64,000 bases of DNA, from assembly GCF_949987535.1 (NCBI RefSeq), contig NC_080066.1, positions 88,555,600 through 88,619,599 on the forward strand, given 5' to 3'. This document shows, one piece after another, positions 38,340 through 50,592 of this stretch (its first letter is position 1; each line of letters starts with the position of its first letter). Origin of the DNA: Balaenoptera acutorostrata (taxonomy: Eukaryota > Chordata > Mammalia > Artiodactyla > Balaenopteridae). The translations under genes and the position numbers were made by a program. The notes under the pieces were generated by a model, which saw only the letters and a program-made list of their open reading frames with translations, ran no database searches and was not told the origin of the DNA.

Positions 38340-38459
38340 ATATCAACGAATGTCTCCTAGAACCTGGAAAATGTGCACCAGGCACCTGTCAGAACTTGGA
38401 TGGGTCCTACAGATGTATTTGTCCACCTGGATACAGTCTCCAGAATGACAAGTGTGAAG
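38340..38459 (+). CDS. FBN1: FBN1 exon 48: cbEGF30
   Basis: The exon encodes 40 residues starting DINEC and ending NDKCE, with six cysteines and [12 protein letters not shown]. Acceptor cttcgcag, donor g|gtagga. Human residues 1973-2012. The run LEPGKC differs from the LEPRKC I recall for human. Confidence 0.97.
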
Positions 38460-41064
38460 GTAGGAGGGCTATCACTATTTGCAAATTAGCAGTATTGGTT
38501 ACTGCATTGACATTATCAAATTTTTGAGATGGTGTGATGGTGTCTTCATTTTGGAATACTTTATCAGAAACAAATCCAAGGGTAGGGTATGACTTATGGG
38601 CTCAAAATTAGATGGTGAGACAGGAACATCAATTCTCATGCTAATCTCTGATGAAGCTATTTTGCTCTGTGTATATGGGAGGTCACATGACCCTGACACT
38701 TTTCCGATATACTTTTATGCAGCTGGCAAAAAGTTCTGGATCACATGTTTTTAAGTGCCAATGGGTTGCAACTAAACATAGCTTCCTGATTCCAGTTAAA
38801 ATCTTTAAGTGACCACATTTAAGGTTGGATGAATGTGGCTATATAATTGTCTATGTTATTTTGACTTGTAGAATGGTAGAAATGTGTAACTACAAATAAA
38901 TTCTCAGCAAATTTTATAGTACCGCATTCCTCAATACGTGTATCATTGCATTAAATGAAGGACATTAATTGCCAGAACTTGATCAATGAATAGGGTGGAG
39001 AGGACTTTTAAGAAGTCACCTAGTCCATGCTCCCACCTTTAATCAAGTCTGCATCTAATGCATAATGAGTAGGAATTGTCCACTTTTAATATCATCAATG
39101 ACAAATGTTTATTATGTATCTAGTTTAGCTCTCAGTCAAGAGATAATATTCTAAATGAAAACACTTTTATCAAAATTAGACCTAAATACAAATTATTGTT
39201 ATTTTACTTCTATTAGAGATCAGCTTTATTCACTCCATGATTAATGCAAAATTACCCTAAAATGAACAGAATGAAAATGTATAGAATGAAAAATGACTTC
39301 CAGAATAGTTCATGAATGTGTTCATTCTAAATCTTTGTCCCTACCCTTATGAAACTGGCACCTACAGTCTGATTTCTACCGTAACAACAACAAAAACAAA
39401 AAGGAGACATCTGAGCATTTTTACAAAAGTTGACTTTTAAGCAAAGGTTGGATGTCGGGGTGGAGGGAGTGTAGGAATGGAGCAATTCAATCATCAGCAG
39501 CAGTTCAGATAATAAGCCACAGGAAACATGTTGCAACTATAAATGCAACATAAGAACATGAAATGATGAAGAAGCTAGTTTTGCATTGTACAGGAAGATA
39601 CTTTGCACTGCACATTTCTAGAAAATCTATTGTGTGGTATTTACAAAATTAAGTCAAGATAACAAAGTTAATATCCTAACTTCCCTTTAGTTGGCCCTCG
39701 TGGGAATAAAGCTGTGTAATGCGAATACATTTTGGTGTGGGTAGAACTCATTGCACAAACCTGAAAATAAAGAGTCGCAAGATACAAGGGGTATCTGTTT
39801 CGTTGAAAAAAAAAAACTTCCATAAAAATAGCATGGCTCAGAATCAAGACTTACCTCTTTTTCACTACAAATTCCTGCTGAAAGTCAGGGAAAAAGATGG
39901 GTACGTCTCTTGGAAAGAGTGGTCATACTTTTTCCACAAGTAGGGTCATCATGTAGTTCACTGACCAAACCAAGACAATTTTGAGGAGGGCACTATTAAT
40001 AATGAGTCCAGGTCAACAGGCATAAACTAGGACTCTCCCAGGCAAACTTAGAACATAATCAAGCCATTGAAACTTCCCTGCAAACCATCCTTAATTACTC
40101 CTTTACAGTAGATAAGGTACATTAATATGCTAAAGGAAACATGCCACAATTATGTGTGTCAAATTCCTATTATCTATATGATAAAAGAAAAACTATAGTC
40201 TATACACAGAAGATATTTTTGTGTCTTCAGGCAAATTAAACTGCAAATGAGAGACAGGAGCCTCATCTCTTGTGATATCTTTAGTTTGTATCGCATAGGA
40301 TTATTTTCATGAGTACTAGTGTCCTGGTAGAAGTCATAGTTTTAGGATATTGTAGCATGGGATATTGGGGAAAGGCACTGTGGATAGATGGGTAGAGGGG
40401 AACAAATTTGTTTCAAAGGCCTACATCTCTCACGGGGTAACTCATTGGCAGCACAATTAAAATTTCAGAGCGTCCGCTTACTGTGTAGTGGTGAAGTCAG
40501 ACTCTAGAGTTTCTTGCTTCTTTCCTAGTTTAGGGTGGTATGAAATTACTCCAACTTTTCTAATTATCCAAGAAATTCAGTCTGGGTGAAAGATGTTTCT
40601 CACTGCATCCCTAAGAAGGCACTTGCAGAGTCCATTTTTACAATAAGAACCATCAAAACTAGTTTTTAAAAAGTCATCACAGGGACTTCCCTGGCGGTCC
40701 AGTGGTTAAGACTTCACCTTCCAATGCAGGGGGTGCAGGTTCGATCCCTGGCCGGGGAGCTAAGATCCCAACATCCTTGTGGCCAAACAACCAAAATGTA
40801 AAACAGAAGCAGTATTGAAACAAATTCAGTAAAGACTTTAAAAAAATGGTCCACATCAAAAAAATCTTAAAAAAAAAAAAAGAAAAAATAAATAAAGTCA
40901 TCACAGCCTAGAAGTCCACTCACAGCATCATGATACAGGAAAAATCTTCACTGTTAGAAGAGTTTTGAAACTCAGTTACACTTTGTACTTTTACATTGTG
41001 CATTTAGTATCCGATGGTGTCTCCATCATGTTTTGACTTTGTTTGACGCATGTACTTCTTTTAG
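38460..41064 (+). other. FBN1: FBN1 intron 48
   Basis: About 2.6 kb with one SINE at 40,683-40,893 (listed). The rest is AT-rich, with nothing recognisable. The acceptor is gtacttcttttag. Confidence 0.82.
40670..40906 (+). mobile_element. tRNA-derived (cetartiodactyl) SINE with target-site duplication
   Basis: The SINE runs from ggacttccctggcggtccag at 40683, through the box-B-like 'ggttcgatccctggcc', to an A-rich tail ending at 40,893. Direct repeats aaagtcatcacag flank it at 40670-40682 and 40894-40906. It is an older relative of the CHR SINEs at 37.5 kb and 48.7 kb. Confidence 0.9.
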
Positions 41065-41190
41065 ATATTGATGAATGTGTTGAAGAACCAGAAATTTGTG
41101 CCTTGGGCACATGCAGCAACACTGAAGGCAGCTTCAAATGTCTGTGTCCAGATGGGTTCTCCTTGTCCTCCACTGGAAGAAGGTGCCAAG
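41065..41190 (+). CDS. FBN1: FBN1 exon 49: cbEGF31
   Basis: The exon encodes 42 residues starting DIDEC and ending GRRCQ, with six cysteines and CSNTEGSFKCLC. It is the last cbEGF before TB6. Donor g|gtaagt. Human residues 2013-2054. Confidence 0.97.
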
Positions 41191-44100
41191 GTAAGTGCTT
41201 TTGACCTTTGGCTTTAGACTTTCATTACTCTGTGTTTATTTGTTGTGGTTTTATTTTTTAAACATGGCGAAGTTTTGATTCTTTGTGAAAGAGAAGATGG
41301 AGTGTTTTCATTCATCCAGACGTCTAATAATGATTACCATATGTCAGAAAGTTCATTTTTACTTTTAAGGTTAAAAACTCATCCATCAAATTATGGTTGC
41401 TTGTACAACAACTGTCCTGGCACTTTAAACCTGTCTCTCCCCCTGGGAACACAGATGCTGATAAGTCAGTCAGCAGGGGACCAGCCATGAGCCACTGAAC
41501 ATGGCAAAGCCTGGGGGAAGTTCAGTTACAAGTTCTCTGCCTCTGAAGAGGTAACCTCTGTAAATATGGGCCAAAACCTAGACTTTCAGACAGAAAAGTG
41601 CAGATTAACTCATGTGCTCCCGGGATATAATGCCTATCTCTTACATCACAAGTTTTCTAAGAAAACAGAGAAATAAATGTGAACCGACCAGGATTCTTGC
41701 TGGCCCACAGTCTGTTTTCAGGAATGATACTTGTGAACTTAAAAAAAAAAAAATCAAAAGAGGAGCCTGAACTTAAGCATAAAACAGTTTATTATGTCTC
41801 AGCAAACTATTCAGATTTTACTAAACAGTCAATTGTGTGTGTCTGTCTACTTATACAGACTAGTTTAGTGAATTCAGGACAAAAAAAACACATGCAAACA
41901 GACGTATCCTCTCCCCCACCCCTGTCCCACCCCCTTCCGGTGGTTTTTTTGTTGTTGTTATATTTTTTTGTTCAGTTTTTTTTCCTTGGTTGTTTTGTTT
42001 TGTCTTTTGCTTCCATATTACCAAGTAAGAGGCAATGAATATCATTTAAGATTCCAAATATTGGGCTTACGGGTCTCAGCCTTGCCATTTATAGCCTAGG
42101 GCAAGTCATTGAATCGTTTGGAAGCTCAATTTTCATATTTCTTATTTTTAAACAACAATAAGAATACCCGCCCAACCAGTCTTATTGAATACGTGAAAAA
42201 GCTTTGTTCATTTCTGAGTCCTTCATAGGCTCTTGCTATTGTTGTTCAAATTGATTAACTCTGTACTTTTCAACGGGTCATTTGGTCACCTAACATTTAG
42301 GGGTGTGAAGGGGGAGAGTTGAGAATTCTCTGTTGGTTTGATCCTGTAGGTAGCTATCAGAGGCCCATGTGGACTTCTGGGTTATGGGTGGGATGGTGCT
42401 TGATTCAAGCAAATATCCTGTCTGTATGGTACAGACCAGCCAGATAAATTCTAACTCCTACTCCCTTGTTTTTGTGTGCCTTTGGCTTGGCCGAGTTTGG
42501 AAAGAAAGCAGTGAGAAACCAGGTGTGAATCTGCCGATGTGGCAGGCCAGAGGAAATTCATAGGCTATTAATTCAATTTGCACTGGCCTGTCACAGAGCA
42601 AGCTAACGCTGCAGGAAGAATCAGCCCAGCTGTGAGCAGCCCTGCCACATGCTCAGCTCCAAGAGGCAGAGCCAGAATTGAGGAATGCAAGCAGGGAAAG
42701 TGACTTTTGTAGCTCTGATGAAATTTCAAAGGTCATTAAGGCTCTTTGCAGATAGACCGGTACACAGGCATCCTAGCAAGCCCTCGTTAAAGGATGTGGG
42801 CATGCAAAACTCTCTTTCCTGATGCAAGGCACCTTTAATTAAAAAACAAAACCAATTCTAGAGGATCATCACAAGCAAATGTAAATCTCCCAAAGAGCAC
42901 AGATTTTGCTAGAGCCAGGGCATTAAGAGCTGGGTTTTTATTGTAAGATGACAAATTAGGAGTCAGGCTTCTGTTGACCATAAAATGAGAAAATTCCACA
43001 GAACCACAGATAATGTTTTTGAAGGAACAAATGTGATATAGGACTCAGGTGAACAGACCCTGGCACCTAAAGGCCACAGATGTAAATGAGCCACTCCCAC
43101 TTACAAAGTTCAGTGAAGGGAATTTGTCACTTAGGCTCACTCTAAACTTCATACCTAGATTTTTTTTTCCCAGGGTGAGGTGATAGAGCGGTGTTGGGGA
43201 GCTGGGCTGGGGTATGGAATAGGGTCAGTAATGAAAGGAGAAGAGAGTGAGAAAATTAACAGACCAATACTAGCACATGCATGTATCTAGGTTTAAAAGA
43301 GACATTACAAGCTGAAAGACAAAGGAGAGAATAGAGTTTTGATATAATTGTTGAGACATTTTTGTGAGTAGTCATTAAATTATATCTTAAGACAGTTATA
43401 GGCATAAATAATAAAAACTGGACCAATAAACACAAAACACTGTATGTGACGATGAACTTGAAGAACAAAGCACATCAAAAGGTGTCCTTCAAGAAACTAC
43501 AATTTGTTAAATCTTGACACTTCTCAGCAAAGCAACCATTTAAATAGCAGAGATACTGCGGGACAAGGATAGGCTTTTATTGCTCTTCACCTTCAGAAGA
43601 ATAGTTTGCTGAAAGGTGCCTTTCAGGTCCCAGCCATAATGGATATGAAAATGGAGTAGAAACTAGAGAGAGAGTTTATCTAAAAGAGTTGGTAGCCATG
43701 AAGAGTTCAACAAGTTCATTGGAGAGGTCAACAGAATTTGACTTCTTGGAGCCTGGTAAATGTGGTTGACTGATTGATTGACTGATATTTTTCCTTTAAT
43801 TCATAAAAAGTTTTCTGCTATGATCTTTGGCAACTCAGTTATTCTTGCCTTGTCTCCTTTTCCGTGAAATAAAAGATGGTGAAATTGTCTTAAGTGAAAT
43901 CATAAATGGCTGTAATAATATGCTACCTGGAATTGAAAACAGTGACAGGAGAGAGCAGACCTGGTCATACATAAAGAAAGGGGGATTGTGCAAAATGGAT
44001 ACGAAAGCATTTCCTTAAAACCTTCAGATTTTAGCCTCTGTGTAACTCAGAGGAGTTTGCAAAGCTTTGGAGGTCAAATTTGAGGGAAAACATACTCCAG

Positions 44101-44986
44101 GCTCTTGGATGAGCTCACTTTTTAGAGTCACCCAATTTGCTCTATAAGAAATGGAAAAGTCAGTTACCAAAACTGTCAAGCAATTTTGGAGACTGTTGTA
44201 GGAACTAGATCCCAGCCCCATGTTCCATGTTGGAGTTACCAAGAAATAACTGATGTTAAAGAAATATATTCTTTGGAAGAACAATTATTCTCCTTCACAT
44301 CCACCCATCTCCCTGTCCTCCTCTTTACCTTCCCTCTCTCTGTGGAGCTAAATAAGCTTCTGTGTGTGTGCAAGTGTGTACACACACATGTGTAAAATCT
44401 GCAGAAAACCTCACATATATTTTGTAGACAGAAGCTGCGCGAGTAGCTGCTTCAGTGAAATACCATTGAGTTGTATTTTTGCCAGTCCACAAAATTGCCA
44501 CATCTTTATTTGCTCCATGCCTGGAATCTGGGGTTTTATTTTGGCTCCAGGGCTTAGGGGACACAGAATAAACAGCATAGTGTGATATCACAGTGAGTAC
44601 TAGAACTGGGAGGTCTACCTTAACTTAGTGTGCTTGCTAAATGTTATGCCATCTCTGAATGTCTCCACCCTGAAGTCACTGATGACGTCAGCATTGAAAT
44701 GTGGCAGTGTTGGTTTTTATTATTCACATCATGTTATTTTGGAACATTGGATAAAATGAGAAATAATAAGGTAAGAGCCACATAGATTTGTTCATCAGCT
44801 CTCACTACAAAAGTTACTTACCACTCTAAAGATCTCAGCTCAATTACTATTATAATCACTTAAAAAGTGTGACGTTAGTAATGAGAAGAGAGCACATTTA
44901 ACAGGGTGGATTGTTTCTTACTCAGTATTATACAATAATGACTTAGTACGAAAGCAGCTGAGGGGTCTCTTGAATTTGTGCTGCAG
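41191..44986 (+). other. FBN1: FBN1 intron 49
   Basis: About 3.8 kb. A MIR-like patch may lie at 42,070-42,230. T-rich runs are at 41,944-42,003. A full CRE palindrome TGACGTCA occurs at 44683-44690. No gene or clear mobile element was seen. Confidence 0.8.
42065..42230 (+). repeat. Possible MIR relic
   Basis: The phrases 'agcctagggcaagtcattga' and 'gaagctcaattttcatattt' resemble the MIR body in + orientation, heavily eroded. Confidence 0.45.
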
Positions 44987-45136
44987 ATTTGCGAATGAGC
45001 TACTGTTACGCGAAGTTTGAAGGAGGAAAGTGTTCATCACCCAAATCCAGAAATCACTCCAAACAAGAATGCTGCTGTGCCTTGAAGGGAGAAGGCTGGG
45101 GAGATCCCTGTGAGCTGTGCCCCACTGAACCCGATG
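44987..45136 (+). CDS. FBN1: FBN1 exon 50: TB6 domain, first part
   Basis: The exon encodes 50 residues with seven TB6 cysteines, including the triplet in [10 protein letters not shown], and an N-glycosylation sequon NHS. Acceptor gtgctgcag, donor g|gtatgt. It shares a split Glu codon (G|AG) with exon 51. TB6 is structural here and has no RGD. Confidence 0.97.
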
Positions 45137-45481
45137 GTATGTCCACTACCTGCATTTCTCTTTGGCCATTCAAGGTACAGGCTGTAAGATTGTAGACCTT
45201 CAGAACGTAAGGCAATTTAATTGTAAGTCCAACTAAAATGTTCACTAAAATTATCTTATCTCAGGAGCTAGGTAGTTATTTTCTTCTGAACTATGTTATG
45301 ACTCAAAGCTGCCCAAGTAGTAGGTACACCAGCTCTGGGAGCCTTGTTATCTTTCTCTGGTTTCTGGGCTTGGCTTGTTCATCATGTTCCAATACGCGCA
45401 GCTTCCACACAGTACTTGGGGAGGAGCCTATAGTTAATTGCCTTTGGCCCACCTATTAACAAGAGTTCATCTCCATCACAG
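45137..45481 (+). other. FBN1: FBN1 intron 50 (345 bp)
   Basis: Short intron splitting TB6, with acceptor ctccatcacag. I see no repeat. Confidence 0.88.
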
Positions 45482-45547
45482 AGGCCTTCCGCCAGATCTG
45501 CCCCTATGGAAGTGGAATCATTGTGGGACCTGATGATTCAGCGGTTG
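45482..45547 (+). CDS. FBN1: FBN1 exon 51: TB6 domain, second part
   Basis: At 66 nt this is the shortest exon of the window. It completes TB6 with the eighth cysteine in AFRQICPYGSG and ends DDSAV. Donor g|gtgagt. With exon 50 it gives 72 residues (human 2055-2126). Confidence 0.96.
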
Positions 45548-45826
45548 GTGAGTGGCTTGTGCTGGATTCTCAGCATTTCTTAATATTTTCAACCAGCCTC
45601 TTCCTTGTCCTTTCTCTTGCTGTTATTTCTCCACATTTATCTTGGAAAATTAAGCTCTTTTTTTTTTTTTTTTTTGGTCTTTTCACTTAGATACCAATTG
45701 TATTATTGTATTGCATGTTAATATTGCAATACTAGATATTTCATCGATTAGGCACTGAAATGATAATATACCTTTGTGTTTCCAAAAATACATCGTTATT
45801 CACTATGTTTTCCTCCTTTGCTTAAG
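45548..45826 (+). other. FBN1: FBN1 intron 51 (279 bp)
   Basis: Short intron with a T19 homopolymer at 45658-45676. No target duplication is visible around that run. The acceptor is tcctcctttgcttaag. Confidence 0.88.
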
Positions 45827-45943
45827 ATATGGATGAGTGCAAAGAACCTGATGTCTGTAAACACGGGCAGTGCATCAATACCGATGGCTCCTATCGCTGC
45901 GAGTGTCCCTTTGGCTACATTCTGGAAGGGAATGAATGTGTGG
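45827..45943 (+). CDS. FBN1: FBN1 exon 52: cbEGF32
   Basis: The exon encodes 39 residues starting DMDEC and ending GNECV, with six cysteines and [12 protein letters not shown]. With cbEGF33 it is the pair whose structure established the rigid calcium-bound rod model. Donor g|gtgagt. Human residues 2127-2165. Confidence 0.97.
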
Positions 45944-46074
45944 GTGAGTAATAAAGCAGTTTCTGTTATTGGGATTTTACAAATCAGAAATTAAGCTATT
46001 CAGCATTCACGCTAGGAAGAATAAGTACCAAGATGGGACAGAAATAAGTTTTATACACTTGTTCACGTATCATT

Positions 46075-46215
46075 CATCTAGCAATACCAGCTGAGTCCCC
46101 ACCATGTACCAGGCACTGTGCTAGGTTCTATGGCTACCGTAGTGAACCAAGCCAACATGGTCCTTCCTCGCATGGACCTTACAGTCTGATGAGGAAGGCA
46201 CTGAACACATTTGAA
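46075..46215. repeat. L2-like 3' end relic
   Basis: The sequence includes 'ccatgtaccaggcactgtgc', then 'accttacagtctgatgagga', the classic L2 3' pattern. Limits and orientation are approximate. Confidence 0.65.
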
Positions 46216-46551
46216 GAGATAGTAGAAAGGACAGCGTATATAATGAAAGCCTTTGTGAAATTTAAAGGTAAAAAATTGTTAATGGTCATCATCTTATTCT
46301 CTTAGTATGTAAAACACAAAATTTGCCCAAATTTTGTTACAGTTAGTACTATGAAAGGCTGTGTACCCAGTGTACATTCCTCTTGTTTTAACCCCCTTAT
46401 GAAAATTTCAAAGAATGGTTCCTACAGCTGATCTCTGACCTCTTTTATCTAAGAAATCCAAAGCCATTCAGTGTAACCTAAATTAATAATGGCATAAATG
46501 CTGAGGGTTTGTCTGTGTCCGTTAGAAGATGTTCTTTCCATATAGGGAATC

Positions 46552-47250
46552 AGGGCATGACGTTTTTGTTTGTTTTTAACACCTTTATTGGAGTATAATT
46601 GCTTTACAATGGTGTGTTAGTTTCTGCTTTATAACAAAGTGAATCAGTTATACATATACATATGTTCCCATATCTCTTCCCTCTTGCATCTCCCTCCCTC
46701 CCACCCTCCCTCTCCCACCCCTCTAGGTGGTCACAAAGCACAGAGCTGATCTCCCTGTGCTATGCGGCTGCTTCCCCCTAGCTAGCTATTTTACATCTGG
46801 TAGTGTATATATATGTCCATGCCACTCTCTCACTTTGTCACAGCTTACCCTTCCCCCTCCCCGTATCCTCAAGTCCATTCTCTAGTAGGTCTGTGTCTTT
46901 ATTCCCATCTTACCACTAGGTTCTTCATGACTTTTTTTTTTTTCCCTCTTAGATTCCGTACATATGTGTTAGCATACGGTATTTGTTTTTCTTTTTCTGA
47001 CTTACTTCACTCTGTATGACAGACTCTAACTCCATCCACCTCACTACAAATAACTCAATTTCGTTTCTTTTTATGTCTGAGTAATATTCCATTGTATATA
47101 TGTGCCACATCTTCTTTATCCATTCATCTGTCAATGGACACTTAGGTTGCTTCCATGTCCTGGCTACTGTAAATAGAGCTGCAATGAACATTGTGGTACA
47201 TGACTCTTTTTGAATTATGGTTTTCTCAGGGTATAAGGGCATGAGGTTTT
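46552..47250 (-). mobile_element. 5'-truncated LINE-1 with ORF2 C-terminus
   Basis: On the - strand the copy (about 46,567-47,235) carries the last part of LINE-1 ORF2 as an open frame at 46,949-47,242 (it includes KMWHIYTMEYYSDIK), then the 3' UTR and A-tail (T-rich at 46,564-46,577). Imperfect direct repeats based on agggcatga.gtttt flank it at about 46,552-46,566 and 47,236-47,250. It encodes no enzyme domain. Confidence 0.88.
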
Positions 47251-48364
47251 AACCACCTCTCTAAGCCTCAGAATGTAATATGGTGCAGATGGATTAAAAT
47301 ATTTCTAATTACCTTACAGCTCTAAAAACCAATGATATTGTGATTTTTATTAACTTGAAAGAGATGTAATATTCTTGAGAGCAAAATGCAATTTCATAGC
47401 AGAACCAAAGCAAAGTTGTCAATGTTTTCTATTCAGTATCTTCAGTTAGTGCTACGATGTATATGAGAAATAAGCCTCGTCACCCAGGGTCTCTCTGCCA
47501 TACCCTCTTGCCCTCACTTGCTGATTTCAGAACCTAACATGAGACATAGTCCTTGATAATAACCCATCGCTCTTCTGTGCTCTAGACAGCTGAGATAGCA
47601 ATGTTATTTCTCTGAAATGTTCCTTTCCCAAAGGAAGGGACTCTCCCCCAAGAGCTGTGTCAGAATAAGAACAGTCAGTATTCTAGGTGGATGGGTTAGG
47701 AGACAGACATATTTTCTAGACTTCCTTGGTAAGATTTGTTCTCTCTCCACAGTTGTTTAGAGAGATCATACCCTAAACACATTTCTTTCTAGCCTTTCTT
47801 CTGCCTATTGTAAACCATCTGGTTTCAACAAAATCAAGAAAATCTACTTGAATCTTGACTTTATCTTGTGTATTAATTTTGCTTAACCTCTGGTCTCTTA
47901 TTTTGCGTATGTTTAGTCTTCTATTTTATATCTGGCAAAAATGCATCATGTTTAAGACTTCTTGGAGAATGATGTAATGTAAGGCCAAACTGGAGATGTA
48001 TTTCTAGCTTTAAGTAAGCGAAAACTTTTGACTTGTGAGAGAAGCCTTGTTTTAACCCTTTGAGTATCTATTCCCAGTAGATGTACTTCATAATGTAGGA
48101 GGCTGGGGACACTCATGGTGAAGAGCACTGTAAGGGCTAAGAAGCCCAGGTACCATTACTGTTACTGCCACTGCCACTTAGCAAGTCAAATTTCACAGCT
48201 ATAAATCTGTGGTAATAAGACACGTGCACTCCTTTCTCAAGAATGAGAATAAAACAAGATGTTAGAGATCAAAATATTCCGATAGAAAGAAAGGTATTCT
48301 CTGAGTCCAAGTCCATTTTTCTCCCAATCCATCATGTTTTGACTACACTTCTGATCACCTGCAG

Positions 48365-48484
48365 ATACTGATGAGTGTTCGGTGGGCAATCCTTGCGGAA
48401 ATGGAACCTGCAAGAACGTGATTGGAGGTTTTGAATGCACCTGTGAGGAGGGATTTGAGCCTGGTCCAATGATGACTTGTGAAG
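48365..48484 (+). CDS. FBN1: FBN1 exon 53: cbEGF33
   Basis: The exon encodes 40 residues starting DTDEC and ending MMTCE, with six cysteines, [12 protein letters not shown] and an N-glycosylation sequon NGT. Acceptor cacctgcag, donor g|gtaagc. Human residues 2166-2205. Confidence 0.97.
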
Positions 48485-48728
48485 GTAAGCCTCTTAAACA
48501 CAGAATAGTTGGTTACATGTTCTGATCATAGGGACAGTAGTTGGTTGATTACAATTCTGAATATTAAATACCTCTCAGGGTATATAAAATAAGGAAAATC
48601 TGGGCTTGGTGGGCCATGCTATCATTTCTTCTCTATGTGGCCTCCTCTCTGCAGAGAGTATCTGAAAAAGATGTAAGTGGTTCATGGAACAAGTTATGCC
48701 GCATCTCATGCAGAGTTCTTGTTGGTGT

Positions 48729-49169
48729 CTCTACTACTAATACTTTTTATTTTATTAAATTTATTTATTTATTTATTTATTTTTGGCTGTGTTGGGTCTC
48801 CGTTGCTGCACACAGACTTTCCCTAGTTGCGGCGAGCGGGGGCTACTCTTTGTTGCGGCACACAGGCTTCTCATTGCGGTTGCGGTGGCTTCTCTTTGTT
48901 GCCGAGCATGGGCTCTAAGTGTGCGGGCTTCAGTAGTTGTGGTACGTGGGCTCAGTAGTTGTGGCACGTGGGCTCAGTAGTTGTGGCTCGCAGGCTCAGT
49001 AGTTGTGGCTCACGGGCTGTAGAGCTCAGGCTCAGTAGTTGTGGCGCATGGGCTTAGCTGCTCCACGGCATGTGGGATCTTCCCGGACCAGGGCTCGAAC
49101 CCATGTCCCCTGCATTGGCAGGCGGATTCTTAACCACTGCGCCACCAGGGAAGTCCTCTACTACTAATA
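48729..49169 (-). mobile_element. CHR-type SINE with internal tandem array
   Basis: Direct repeats ctctactactaata at 48729-48742 and 49156-49169 flank a - strand SINE of 413 bp, whose head is at the right end (gacttccctggtggcgcagt from about 49,155). The middle contains copies of cagtagttgtgg at 48931, 48953, 48975 and 48997 (exact 22-bp spacing) and a fifth at 49033, so this copy is longer than a standard SINE. Its A-tail appears as a (ttta)n tract at about 48,745-48,782. Confidence 0.9.
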
Positions 49170-49449
49170 TGTAGATACAACACCTGCCTTGTCTACTACC
49201 CTCTTTCTTATTTTCCATTCCCCCCACCCCGCAACCTTTTTTCTTTGTATCCCGTGTGCCCTTTCTTTTTCTATTTCTTTTCTACTCATAGAAACATCTA
49301 CACACTGAGATAACCACCAATATCCTTTAACCGTCTGGGAGCAATCACAGCAAAAGAGGCTGTCCATACTCTCTAAGCAACTGTCAGTATGCCTGGTAGG
49401 ATATAAGGAAAGAAAGAGGGATGTAAGGAAAGGGAGGGAGTGTCTAGAA

Positions 49450-49621
49450 TAGTGGTTCTCAAAGGGTGGTCCCTGGATCAGCCACATCAGCATCACCTGG
49501 GAACTTGCTAGAAATGCAGATTTTCAGGCCTCATCCCAGACCTCCTGAATCAGAAACTCTAAGAGTGGGGCCTAGCAGCCCTCCAGGTAATTCTGATGCA
49601 CTCTCAAGTTGAGAACCACTG
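49450..49621. mobile_element. MER5-type hAT transposon relic
   Basis: Terminal inverted repeats agtggttctcaa and ttgagaaccact bound 172 bp. The body 'gcatcacctgggaacttgct' is the usual MER5A text. Flanking octamers gtctagaa and gtttaata match at six of eight positions. Confidence 0.85.
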
Positions 49622-50469
49622 GTTTAATAAAAGAATGAAGGGGAGGAGACAGTAAAGTGGATATTAAAGTGAGCTCTTCATTAGAAATATGATCCATCAA
49701 TACTCAGAGTCAAAGTTGTCAGTGAATTTTTAAATCATGATCTAGGGTCTCACTGATGTTCTCAGTCAGGACCATTGGCCTTAGGGAGAAACATGATATC
49801 AAGATGGTCTGTTTTAACCCTGCTTTTCCAAAACATATTCTGATGGTTCCAAACTATGTAATCTACAGAAATCACTTCTATCTATTAATCTATCATCATT
49901 ATTATTCCTAGCTATTTAAGGCTATAACTTGGGCATCAGTGTGAAATTATTCAGAACACCACTTTCTTGGGCATAAGAATCACTGTTACTTCACAGGAGC
50001 CTCTCTTATTTGGGGAAGGGGAGGTGGTTAACGATATTGGATGGGTTGCTTCTGTTCTGACAGCAGTTGACTTGGCAGTTGTTTTGGCTGAATGGGGTAA
50101 AACTGATCCCCACTCCATGTGACTTTAGGGAGAGGCAACTGGTCAACTTGAGACTTCAAAGCCAGGATTTCAGAAAAGCTCCCAAACGTAGGGTGACCTG
50201 TAATTTCTCATCCAGCTAAATAACAGTTAATAGTTATACCAGCACAATAGGCATAAACTGAGTTTGTACTGGAAGAAGCAAGATGTATGATCACCCTACT
50301 TATACCAATTATAAAATAACCGACTCAATTTTATAATTCTTTGAACATCAAAGACTGCTTGGCCTATCCATGTTTATGACAATGAAGCATTACCACTTTT
50401 GCTAAAAGTATATTCCTTTTTTTGGTTGATGCCTATGATCAATTATTCTCTTACTACATTCCGCCACAG

Positions 50470-50592
50470 ATATAAACGAGTGTGCCCAGAATCCTCTGCT
50501 GTGTGCTTTCCGATGTGTGAACACTTACGGCTCATATGAATGCAAATGTCCCACTGGATATGTTCTGAGAGAAGACAGAAGAATGTGCAGAG
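50470..50592 (+). CDS. FBN1: FBN1 exon 54: cbEGF34
   Basis: The exon encodes 41 residues starting DINEC and ending RRMCR, with six cysteines and [12 protein letters not shown]. Acceptor cattccgccacag, donor g|gtgaga. Human residues 2206-2246. Confidence 0.97.

Larger units (their letters stand above)
45944..48364 (+). other. FBN1: FBN1 intron 52
   Basis: About 2.4 kb, with an L2-like relic and a truncated LINE-1 (both listed). Nothing else is recognisable from 47,251 to the acceptor (ctgatcacctgcag). Confidence 0.82.
48485..50469 (+). other. FBN1: FBN1 intron 53
   Basis: About 2 kb. It contains a 413-bp CHR-type SINE and a MER5-like element (listed). The remainder, 49,622-50,469, shows nothing recognisable. 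Confidence 0.82.

Noticed and set aside
40683..40893. tRNA gene (tRNA-Glu-like head and box B)
   Set aside because: The tRNA-like part is the head of a SINE with A-tail and target duplication, so it is not a tRNA gene. The same applies at 37.9, 49.1, 62.2 and 63.97 kb.
45658..45676. T19 run in intron 51 as another bare poly(A) insertion
   Set aside because: No direct repeat flanks it, so it is treated as a simple homopolymer.
48616..48980. Open frames across 48.6-49.0 kb
   Set aside because: They are translations of the SINE and its tandem array, not genes.
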